Below are positions 1 through 5,557 of a stretch of DNA of 11,370 bases, in pieces. The notes under the pieces were generated by a model. That model searched no databases and was not told where the DNA came from. It saw only the letters and a program-made list of their open reading frames with translations. The DNA is from Synergistaceae bacterium. GTDB taxonomy: Bacteria; Synergistota; Synergistia; Synergistales; Aminobacteriaceae. The stretch covers positions 1-11,370 of the forward strand of contig JAISWV010000020.1 of the NCBI GenBank assembly GCA_031270755.1. Direction: 5' to 3'. Both the position numbers and the translations under genes were made by a program. How positions within the stretch are numbered: the stretch's first letter is position 1; every line of letters begins with the position of its first letter.

Positions 1-63
1 CCGGAGCGTCGAGGGTAAAGCAAGTACAGCAAATAAATAACAGCGTCTATAAGGAGGTACCTA

Positions 64-657
64 ATGATTCGTTCGCGGGTTTCGAGACTGGCCTTGTCGG
101 TGTTGGCCGTCCTTTGGGCGGGCGCCGCCTTTTTCACGGCGGAAAGCGCCGCGGCGCTGGGTAAGATCCCCAAGCCGCCGCGTGAACCCCCGGGAGGAGC
201 GTTCCGCCCTGCTCCCCTGCCCAAGAAGGGGTCCATCGCCGTGCTGGTGAAGGGCGTGTCGGAACAGCACAACGCCTTGGTGGCCGCCCTGGTTTCTCAG
301 CGCCTGACTGCCAAGGGCTACAAGATCGCGGACCCTCAAACGCTGACGGCCATACGGCGAAGCAAGGCGGCCATGGCAGCGTTGGACGGAGACGTGGACG
401 CCCTCATCAGGATCAATTCTCAGTATCAGGTCGGAACAACGATCACAATCAACGCCCAAGCCGGACGATCGGTGGTCAACGAGATCGACCTCTACACCGG
501 AACAGCTTCCGTGGCCGTAAGGGCGGTGTCCGGCAGCACGGTGGTCTACTCCGACGCGGTTCAGGGCAAGGGCGCGGGGGGGTACACCTCCGACGAAGCG
601 GTTGAACTGGCCATAGAGGCGGCGGCTCTGCTGGCTGTGGATCGCATGACGCAATAA
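64..657 (+). CDS. Secreted protein of unknown function, possibly CsgG/TolB-N-like fold
   Basis: This 197-residue protein is not firmly recognised. The ATG sits 6 bases after a perfect AAGGAGG (51-57), which fixes the start. Residues 1-31 form a signal peptide (Arg at 3 and 5, hydrophobic 9-24, likely cleavage near AESAA-A), with no lipobox cysteine. A proline-rich stretch follows (about 35-54), then a domain (about 56-195) starting with a beta strand GSIAVLVKGV, alternating helices and strands, and a final Ala-rich helix. That pattern (strand, helix, 'LTAKGYKIADPQT', strand) recalls the small alpha/beta fold of CsgG, TolB-N and LpoB proteins, but this is inference from pattern only. It is the first of three neighbouring envelope genes (next gene 21 bases downstream) and probably works with the CsgG/FlgT-like and LPP20-like proteins that follow. 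The protein is predicted to be periplasmic or outer-membrane associated. Confidence 0.8.
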   Translation: MIRSRVSRLALSVLAVLWAGAAFFTAESAAALGKIPKPPREPPGGAFRPAPLPKKGSIAVLVKGVSEQHNALVAALVSQRLTAKGYKIADPQTLTAIRRSKAAMAALDGDVDALIRINSQYQVGTTITINAQAGRSVVNEIDLYTGTASVAVRAVSGSTVVYSDAVQGKGAGGYTSDEAVELAIEAAALLAVDRMTQ

Positions 658-678
658 ATAGTCAGGGAGGTTTTTTCG

Positions 679-2172
679 GTGAGGACATCGAAAAGTTTGA
701 GTTGGCAAAAATCTTCTAATGCGATTTTCATGATTTTTATGGTGGCATTTTTCTTCTGGCCTCTGTCGGCGGCCCGGGCTGCGGACGGGGATATCGTCAT
801 ACTCGGCGTGGCGCCCTTCTTCAGCAAGGTTCACGAGGTGTCGGACCTGCAGGCCGACTCCATAGCGGATGGCTTCACGAGCTATCTGGCTGGCTCGGAA
901 TCTATCGCCCTGGTCGAACGTCAGCGAATCCTGGAGATTGGCAAAGAAATCAGAATCGGCAGGTCCGGCCTGGTGGATCCTAGCACGGCGGCGCGAGTTG
1001 GGCTGCTGGCGGGCTGCCAGTACATGCTTCTCGGTTCGGTCACGGAATATCACAGTGTAAAAGAAGGCACGTCGATCAGGCTCCCTTCCTTTCCTCCCAT
1101 TGGGTTCAATCCGGGCAGCAGTAAAGCGACGGCGACCATCCATATGCGAGTTGTGGACGCGGAAACCGGCGAGATCATCCTGAGCTTTGCGGAACAGGGA
1201 AACTCCTCCGAAGCATGGAGTAATCTTCGCACCCCGTGGTTCAGCCATTGGGAAAGAGAATTTGGCGGACTCAACGCCCGGGCCCTCTTCGACGCCATAC
1301 GCCGCCTGGCGCACAAAATACGGGAGGAGCTGGGGGGCGAGTTCTCCCATGTGCTCTCCGCCCAGGAGAAGGAGTACGTCATCAGCCTGGGGGCGACGTC
1401 GGGAGTCAAAGAGGGAGACCTTTTCCTCGTGTACGCGGAGGGAAAAGATATTCTCGACATGCGCGACAATGTCATCGGCAAGATGAAAATCCCTCTGGCC
1501 GTGCTGAAGGTCCTCAGCGTGGACACGCGGCACAGCGTCTGCGGCCTGGCGGCCCCCAGCAAGCCCATCGTCCAGCGGGGGGACAAGATCGAGCCCATCA
1601 ACTCCGCCGAGTCAAAAAAACTCGAGAAGAAGCTGCCCTCTAAGCGTCCGGCAAGACGGGCTTATGACGATACCGCCGACATAATTTGGGGAAACGGCGA
1701 AAATCGGCCCCCCGCGGATTTTCCTCCGGCACAGCCCCCTCGTGAGCCGGAAGCCCCGGAGCCCCAAGCGCCCCCGGCACCCTCGACACCAGTTTCCCCG
1801 AGGCTGGCGCCGCCCGTCCAGCCCTCTCCGCCCTCGCGCCCGGCCCCACAGCCGCGGCAACAGCCGGCTTTCGACCCCAGCACCGAGACCAACCCCGCGA
1901 AGGTCGTCGCGTCTTACGGCCTCGACCCCGGCTCGGCCAATGTGCTGCGGGTGAACCACATCAGCGCCGCCTCCCTCGGCAACACCCAAAAGGCTTACGA
2001 CAAGTACGTGGAACTTGCCAACACATACCCCGACGACTACCTGGCGGCTTACCACGCGGGGAGGATCGCGCGGCGCTTGAGAAAGCCGGAGGCCGCCGAG
2101 TGGCTCGACTACGCGCTCCGGATCAACCCCGGCTTTCAGCCCGCCCTGAACGAGCGGAAGAAGATCAAATAG
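679..2172 (+). CDS. CsgG/FlgT-like envelope protein with FlgT C-terminal-type domain, proline-rich linker and TPR-like tail
   Basis: The 497-residue exported protein starts at GTG, 8 bases after AGGGAGG (664-670); an ATG at 720 has no such site. The signal peptide is long (hydrophobic core about 15-29, cleavage near ARA-AD at 35). Residues about 38-218 look like the CsgG/TolB-N family: 'VILGVAPF' strand, 'ALVERQRILEI' helix, 'AARVGLLAGCQYMLLGSVTEY', and a strand ending in 'VVDAETGEIILS'. Residues about 222-305 resemble the FlgT C-terminal domain: 'ISLGATSGVKEGDLFLVYAEG', 'VIGKMKIPLAVLKVLSV', 'IVQRGDKIEPI'. Residues about 343-397 are a Pro-rich linker that probably crosses the periplasm. Residues about 420-495 form a TPR-like helix pair ending in the typical 'DYALRINPGFQPAL'. 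CsgG forms a secretion pore and FlgT stabilises the flagellar motor, so a role in outer-membrane or envelope assembly is likely, but the exact job is unknown. Confidence 0.85.
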   Translation: MRTSKSLSWQKSSNAIFMIFMVAFFFWPLSAARAADGDIVILGVAPFFSKVHEVSDLQADSIADGFTSYLAGSESIALVERQRILEIGKEIRIGRSGLVDPSTAARVGLLAGCQYMLLGSVTEYHSVKEGTSIRLPSFPPIGFNPGSSKATATIHMRVVDAETGEIILSFAEQGNSSEAWSNLRTPWFSHWEREFGGLNARALFDAIRRLAHKIREELGGEFSHVLSAQEKEYVISLGATSGVKEGDLFLVYAEGKDILDMRDNVIGKMKIPLAVLKVLSVDTRHSVCGLAAPSKPIVQRGDKIEPINSAESKKLEKKLPSKRPARRAYDDTADIIWGNGENRPPADFPPAQPPREPEAPEPQAPPAPSTPVSPRLAPPVQPSPPSRPAPQPRQQPAFDPSTETNPAKVVASYGLDPGSANVLRVNHISAASLGNTQKAYDKYVELANTYPDDYLAAYHAGRIARRLRKPEAAEWLDYALRINPGFQPALNERKKIK

Positions 2173-2199
2173 AAAAATTCTATTGGAGGTAGGAGGTAG

Positions 2200-2670
2200 A
2201 TGGAGATGAAACAGTTACGGAGTTTTTTGACGGTGTCGCTTTTTGCCCTCGCTTTCGCCCTGGGTCTTTCCGGCGGGGCAATGGCCGCTTCGGCGGCGGA
2301 GGTGGAGAAAGAACGCCCCATCACCCATTTGGGGAAGGACTACATTGAGACCTCGGGGGTGGGGGTCGCGCCTAAAAACTTCATTGGCCGCCCTCAAGGG
2401 AAAGCACTGGCCCGGCGCGGGGCCATCGTCGATCTTCAGCGGAACCTCCTGGAGACCCTGAAGGGCGTTCAGATAGACAGCCGCACGACCCTGGACAACT
2501 TCATGGCCGACGACTTCGTGCGGCAGGAGGTCGAAGGGATGATCAAAGGCGTCGAGATTCTCGACGGGACCTGGGATGGAGAACTTTACACGGTGACGGG
2601 GCGCGTTCGGGCAGCTCCCTTGCTGGCGGTCCAGCATCGCTGCCTGGAATTGATCGCTGTGGGGCGTTGA
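2200..2670 (+). CDS. LPP20-like (FlgT N-terminal-like) secreted protein
   Basis: This encodes 156 residues. Two ATGs compete: 2200 lies 9 bases after GGAGGT (2185-2190) and 2206 lies 8 bases after AGGAGGT (2191-2197); the double Shine-Dalgarno allows either. The signal peptide is clear (MKQLRS, hydrophobic 10-25, cleavage near AMA-AS or ASA-AE). There is no lipobox Cys, so it is probably soluble in the periplasm rather than a lipoprotein. The mature part has the LPP20/FlgT-N pattern: a strand 'YIETSGVGVAP', a helix that begins 'QGKALARRGAIVDLQRNLLE', 'LKGVQIDS', a helix 'DDFVRQEVEGMIKGVEIL' and a last strand 'GELYTVTGRVRA'. In FlgT this domain precedes a TolB-N-like and a C-terminal domain; here those two lie in the neighbouring gene, 27 bases upstream. 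Co-expression with that gene is likely. Confidence 0.8.
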   Translation: MEMKQLRSFLTVSLFALAFALGLSGGAMAASAAEVEKERPITHLGKDYIETSGVGVAPKNFIGRPQGKALARRGAIVDLQRNLLETLKGVQIDSRTTLDNFMADDFVRQEVEGMIKGVEILDGTWDGELYTVTGRVRAAPLLAVQHRCLELIAVGR

Positions 2671-2812
2671 GCCCGGGCGAAAGACCCGGCCCGTGGTCTC
2701 ATTGGATAGAAAGAAGGTGAGTATCAAAAGTTGCTGGGCTGGCTGCCGTCCGTTTTCGGAAGGCGTTTCCGAGGGGAAATCTATTGAAAATTTGAAAAGG
2801 GAGGTATGTGAG

Positions 2813-3205
2813 ATGGTGAAGAAGGCAATGATGAAGAGAGCAATGGGAAAGAAAGTTTTGTCGGTTGCCGCGTTGACCGTCACCGCGTTTCTCTGCGCGG
2901 CGGGCACGGCGGCGGCAAATTATTGGTACGTCCCGCCGCCCTACTATCCTCAGCCCGCGCCGAGAGTTCTTTACGAGCAAAAGGTCGTTTACGAGCCAAG
3001 AACGGTTTATGAGCCCAAGACGGTTTATGAGCCAAAAACCATTTATGAACCCAAAGTCGTGTACGAGCCCGTGAAACCCGCGCGCCCCGCACCGGTATAC
3101 CCCGCGCCCGCGTACGTGCGCCCAGCTCCCCGTGTTCCGTACGAGCCCGCGCCGAGGTACGTGCCCGTTCCTCCGCCGTACCCGTACTACTATTACGACT
3201 ATTAG
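2813..3205 (+). CDS. Small secreted Tyr/Pro-rich protein with tandem YEPKTV hexapeptides
   Basis: The frame is open from a GTG at 2693, but the ATG at 2813 is 8 bases after AAAGGGAGG and is followed directly by a good signal peptide (Lys-rich start, hydrophobic about 15-30, cleavage near TAAA-N at 35/36). This gives 130 residues, about 95 after cleavage. I count 20 Tyr and 26 Pro in the mature part. Residues 54-89 are six consecutive hexapeptides of the form Y-E-P-K-T-V (variants YEQKVV, YEPRTV, YEPKTI, YEPKVV, YEPVKP). The rest is PAP/PPY-rich and ends in a run of four Tyr, Asp, Tyr. No catalytic domain is visible. Such low-complexity Tyr/Pro/Lys chains are typical of extended envelope or adhesive proteins; I know no named family. 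It is the fourth exported-protein gene in a row and is followed by a hairpin. Confidence 0.75.
   Translation: MVKKAMMKRAMGKKVLSVAALTVTAFLCAAGTAAANYWYVPPPYYPQPAPRVLYEQKVVYEPRTVYEPKTVYEPKTIYEPKVVYEPVKPARPAPVYPAPAYVRPAPRVPYEPAPRYVPVPPPYPYYYYDY
2972..3079 (+). repeat. Six tandem 18-bp coding repeats (YEPKTV units)
   Basis: Six in-frame 18-base units, each starting TAC or TAT GA(G/A), encode the hexapeptides of the Tyr/Pro-rich protein. Third positions vary between units (cca/ccc, tac/tat, acg/acc), so the peptide is better conserved than the DNA. This suggests selection on the protein repeat rather than only recent slippage. Confidence 0.9.
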
Positions 3206-3220
3206 TTTGTCGGTTTGACT

Positions 3221-3242
3221 GTGGGGGGCTTTGGCTCCCCAC
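3221..3242 (+). terminator. Hairpin after the envelope gene set, possible terminator
   Basis: GTGGGGGGC and GCTCCCCAC form a 9-bp stem (one G-U pair) with a TTTG loop, 15 bases after the stop of the Tyr/Pro-rich gene. There is no U-run after it, so it may be a Rho-assisted terminator or a 3'-end protector rather than a classical intrinsic terminator. Confidence 0.5.
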
Positions 3243-3310
3243 GCTGACATCCACAGAAAATAATGGGCAACTCCGGCTTTACCGAAATATATGATTGAGG
3301 AAAGATATCG

Positions 3311-3385
3311 ATGAAAAAGTTTGTGTTTTTGGCGGCGTGTGCTTTGTTGTTTTTGAATCCGAAAAGCTCAAAGAATACCACTTGA
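3311..3385 (+). CDS. 24-codon signal-peptide-like ORF (possible leader or gene remnant)
   Basis: An ATG 10 bases after GAGG (3297-3300) opens 24 codons: MKKFVFLAACALLFLN, then eight polar residues and TGA. The peptide has the layout of a Sec or lipoprotein signal peptide (Lys-Lys, hydrophobic core, LAAC lipobox-like motif) but almost no mature part. The next gene begins 39 bases downstream. It could be a truncated lipoprotein gene, a lysis-type small lipoprotein, or chance in an AT-rich stretch. Coding is not proven. Confidence 0.35.
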   Translation: MKKFVFLAACALLFLNPKSSKNTT

Positions 3386-3424
3386 GAATCGAATATCTTG
3401 AATTTTGAAAGGAGTGTGTGTACG

Positions 3425-4843
3425 TTGAAGAAAATTTTCACAGGGATCGCCGCCGTTCTTTTGATTTTTGGGATGTGCTGTACAGTGGAGGCCGCGGGTG
3501 TTTTCCCCGCGTTTTCTTCCCAGACTTTGGAAGGCGAGACCGTCACCAACTCCATTTTTGCCGGGAAGAAACTCACGATGATCAACATCTGGGCGACGTG
3601 GTGCGGCCCCTGCATCTCGGAGATGCCGGACTTGGGTGAGCTGGGGCGCTCCATGCCCGAAGGAACGCAGCTGGTGGGGCTTCTCGATGACAACTCCTAT
3701 AACGCGGTCGAAAAAGCCAAGACTATCGTAGCGCAAACCAACGCCGATTTTCCTCATATCATTGCCTCCAGTGAAATGAGCTCTTATTTGAACGTCGTTT
3801 ACGCCATTCCGTGGACAATTTTTGTGGACTCGGAGGGCAAAATCGTCGGTCAACCGCTTATCGGGTCGCGTAGAGGTTCGGCTTATCGCCAAGCGATTGA
3901 AAATATTCTCGCTCAAGAATCGGGAAACAGCGTCACTTTGCGTGTCGACGGCGCAGGCGGCAATTTGACGGCGGACAAACCGATCGCGAAAGCGGGGGAA
4001 AACGTCATCGTCGCTTACACTCCGGACAATGGTTATGAATTGGATGAGGTATGGGCTTACAAAACGGGGGACGAGGACACGACAATCCCGCTGTCCTGCA
4101 CCGAGACCGAATGCACGTTCACGATGCCGGACTATCCCGTGACAGTGGCCGCCTCGTTCAAAACCGCCGGCGACGTGCCCGATTATCCCGTCACTTTGCC
4201 CGCCCCCGCCGCCATAACGGGGGGAAGCTTGACGGCGAACGCGGCCACCGCGGAGGCGGGAGAAACCGTCACCGTTGTTTACACCCCGGAGGCCGGCTAC
4301 GAATTAGAGGCGATATGGGTGTATAAGACGAGCGACGAGAGCACGACAGTCCCGTTCTCTTGCGTCGGCAACATATGCACGTTCACGATGCCGGACTACC
4401 CCGTGACGGTGCGCGTCTCCTTCAAAAAGACCGAAACATCCACCAGTTACCCCATCACGTTGTCCCCTGTAACGGGCGGTAACTTGACGGCAGGAATAAC
4501 GGCCGCGACGGCGGGCGAGGTCGTCGCCGTCATCTACACAGCGAACAGCGGCTACGAATTCCAGAGGATATGGGGCTATAAGACGGGCGACGAGAGCACG
4601 ACAGTCCCGTTGTCCTGCAGCGGCAACATATGCACGTTCACGATGCCCGCATATCCTGTAACAATTACCGCCTCGTTCACGAGGGTGTCCGGCTCGAACC
4701 CAGTGCCATCGAATCCCGTGTCGTCGAACCCTGAATCAGGATCATTGAACAGTGCCGGCGGCGGCTGTAACGTCAGCGCTTTGGGAGTGGAGATTTTAGC
4801 CTTGGCGGGGATTGCTCTATTGAGAAGAAACCGTAAGCAATAG
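3425..4843 (+). CDS. Secreted thioredoxin-family (TlpA/ResA-like) protein with three repeats and a Synerg-CTERM sorting tail
   Basis: I chose the TTG at 3425, 10 bases after AAAGGAG (3408-3414), because it leads straight into KKIFTGIAAVLLIFG, a signal peptide; a TTG at 3398 lies before the ribosome site and is less likely. This gives 472 residues. Residues about 25-165 are a TlpA/ResA-type thioredoxin domain with the active site WCGPC (59-63) after 'INIWAT', and the cis-Pro region 'YAIPWTIFVD'. Such domains reduce or exchange disulfides outside the cytoplasm. Three repeats of about 86 residues begin near 170, 256 and 344; each holds 'GxLTA', 'GE.V.V.YT...GYE', 'YKT.DE.TT.P', a CX4C pair and 'CTFTMP.YPVT...SF'. 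A Ser/Asn/Pro linker leads to GGGCN (Cys 448), a hydrophobic helix and the tail RRNRKQ, which fits the Synerg-CTERM signal for anchoring in the envelope. The partner proteins are unknown. Confidence 0.88.
   Translation: MKKIFTGIAAVLLIFGMCCTVEAAGVFPAFSSQTLEGETVTNSIFAGKKLTMINIWATWCGPCISEMPDLGELGRSMPEGTQLVGLLDDNSYNAVEKAKTIVAQTNADFPHIIASSEMSSYLNVVYAIPWTIFVDSEGKIVGQPLIGSRRGSAYRQAIENILAQESGNSVTLRVDGAGGNLTADKPIAKAGENVIVAYTPDNGYELDEVWAYKTGDEDTTIPLSCTETECTFTMPDYPVTVAASFKTAGDVPDYPVTLPAPAAITGGSLTANAATAEAGETVTVVYTPEAGYELEAIWVYKTSDESTTVPFSCVGNICTFTMPDYPVTVRVSFKKTETSTSYPITLSPVTGGNLTAGITAATAGEVVAVIYTANSGYEFQRIWGYKTGDESTTVPLSCSGNICTFTMPAYPVTITASFTRVSGSNPVPSNPVSSNPESGSLNSAGGGCNVSALGVEILALAGIALLRRNRKQ
3932..4690 (+). 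repeat. Three tandem ~255-264 bp coding repeats in the thioredoxin-family gene
   Basis: Repeat units begin near 3932, 4190 and 4454. Units 2 and 3 share exact 23-base (4334 and 4589) and 27-base (4366-4392 and 4621-4647) blocks exactly 255 bases apart, and unit 1 keeps part of the second block (TGCACGTTCACGATGCCGGA). The close DNA match between units 2 and 3 points to a fairly recent duplication. Confidence 0.85.
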
Positions 4844-4869
4844 TCCGCGATGTTCAAATTTTTCAGAGG

Positions 4870-4906
4870 CGAGGCTCACGTTTTACACCGTGGGCCTCGT
4901 CTTGTC
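4870..4906 (+). terminator. Likely intrinsic terminator of the thioredoxin-family gene
   Basis: CGAGGCTCACG and CGTGGGCCTCG form an 11-bp stem (one G-U pair) around the 8-base loop TTTTACAC, followed by the moderately T-rich TCTTGTC. It lies 26 bases after the stop codon at 4843, as expected for a terminator. Confidence 0.7.
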
Positions 4907-4944
4907 TGGTCATAATCCGCTTCCTCGTCGATACTATCGAAATT

Positions 4945-4968
4945 GTAGGGGCGCGCATTGCGCGTCCG
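4945..4968. repeat. Short GC-rich palindrome (REP/MITE-like)
   Basis: TGTAGGGGCGCGC-ATT-GCGCGTCC forms an 8-bp stem (4949-4956 with 4960-4967, one G-U) with an ATT loop, preceded by GTA-GGGG. The same outline (GTAGGGGCG...ATT...CC) recurs at 5370-5394. Such elements are common as dispersed intergenic repeats in many bacteria; family membership here is inferred from only two copies. Confidence 0.5.
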
Positions 4969-5056
4969 TGGCCATCCCCAACAAAAAAGTTCTATCCACC
5001 AGCAGAGGCGCTCGGGAACATTCGAGTGAGCTGTCTGGGGTCCATCATTTGCAATT

Positions 5057-5065
5057 TGCTATAAT
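5057..5065 (+). promoter_or_regulatory. Extended -10 promoter TGCTATAAT
   Basis: A perfect TGnTATAAT extended -10 box lies 15 bases before the ATG at 5080, in a locally AT-rich stretch. No good -35 is seen at 17 bases, which fits extended -10 promoters. Transcription would start near 5072 and read the Rpn-like fragment, giving only a very short leader before 5080. Confidence 0.6.
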
Positions 5066-5079
5066 TCCCTTATAAAAAT

Positions 5080-5373
5080 ATGAAAAAAGGAGCGTCGAGA
5101 CTGACGATCATGCGTGAAGAATTTGTAGGTATCGAAGTTCCTGAGATTCTCCCGCCCTCGGACGATGGCGTGTTCAAGACCCTGATGACCCACCCGGACG
5201 CCAAACCCTGCCTGCGGGATATCATTTCCTCCAACATCGGTTTGCCCGTGAAGGAGGTGGCGCTGCGGAACACCGAATTGGCCACCAACTACGTGGTGGA
5301 AAAACGGGAACGATTTGACGTGAACTGCGAAATCGACGGCGGGGGAGACCGTCACCGTAAGAATCGAGGGTAG
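5080..5373 (+). pseudogene. Truncated Rpn-family (PD-(D/E)XK nuclease, 'transposase-like') gene
   Basis: The open frame gives 97 residues. Residues 11-86 match the N-terminal part of the Rpn/PDDEXK_2 family: 'VGIEVPEILPPSDDGVFKTL', 'HPDAKPCLRDIISSNIG', 'VALRNTEL', then 'EKRERFDVNCEIDGG'. Full-length members of this family are about 230-330 residues and go on to an acidic strand carrying the second catalytic Glu; here the frame ends about ten residues after the core Asp. Skipping one base in the G5 run (5341-5345) restores 'ETVTVRIEG', so a frameshift is likely, and at that point a palindrome (5370-5394) interrupts the sequence. The start may be 5080 or the ATG at 5110; AAGGAG (5087-5092) lies between them and serves neither well. 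Related proteins are linked to DNA cleavage and RecA-independent recombination. A remnant may continue to about 5495, but I cannot align it. Confidence 0.7.
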
Positions 5374-5394
5374 GGGCGGATATTATCCCCCCCG
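5370..5394. repeat. Second GC-rich palindrome (REP/MITE-like)
   Basis: GTAGGGGCGGAT-ATT-ATCCCCCCCG pairs GGGG (5373-5376) with CCCC (5090s, 5390-5393) and GGAT (5378-5381) with ATCC (5385-5388), with one C-C mismatch and again an ATT loop. It has the same outline as 4945-4968 and lies exactly where the Rpn-like frame stops. Confidence 0.5.
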
Positions 5395-5456
5395 CGATTA
5401 TCGAAAACAAGGAAAGCCGCAAGTGCGCTATGTTCCAATCGGCCTCCAAGGAACTG

Positions 5457-5483
5457 TTGCTCTTTTTCTCCTCACTGTATAAA
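5457..5483 (+). promoter_or_regulatory. Possible promoter of the ABC transporter operon
   Basis: TTGCTC (5457-5462) and TATAAA (5478-5483) are spaced 15 bases apart, about 75 bases before the binding-protein start. The spacing is short and the -35 imperfect, so this is a tentative call. No operator palindrome or catabolite-control site was evident between it and the gene. Confidence 0.3.
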
Positions 5484-5557
5484 ATATCTACGTAATCGAA
5501 GTCCACCAGCCTTTGAGTGAGGGTTGGAATTTGAAATAAAGAGGAGGGTATTTAATT

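Noticed and set aside
1..63. Possible end of an upstream gene
   Set aside because: Two frames end in TAA within the first 39 bases, but too little sequence is present to tell whether either is coding.
61..1533. Long open frame on the - strand opposite the first two genes
   Set aside because: It lies antisense to two genes with good ribosome sites and signal peptides, has no recognisable domain, and is Arg/His-rich as expected from a shadow of GC-rich coding DNA.
2673..2689. CCGGG...CCCGG hairpin after the LPP20-like gene, considered as terminator
   Set aside because: The stem is only 5 bp with a mismatch outside it and no T-run; too weak to call.
2693..2812. Upstream extension of the Tyr/Pro-rich protein from a GTG at 2693
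   Set aside because: No ribosome site precedes it, and it would bury the signal peptide 40 residues inside the protein.
2972..3079. CRISPR-like array
   Set aside because: The 18-base periodic repeats are contiguous, in frame and without spacers; they encode hexapeptides.
4890..5075. 61-codon open frame between the terminator and the Rpn-like gene
   Set aside because: It starts inside the terminator stem, crosses a palindrome and the promoter, and has no ribosome site or similarity.
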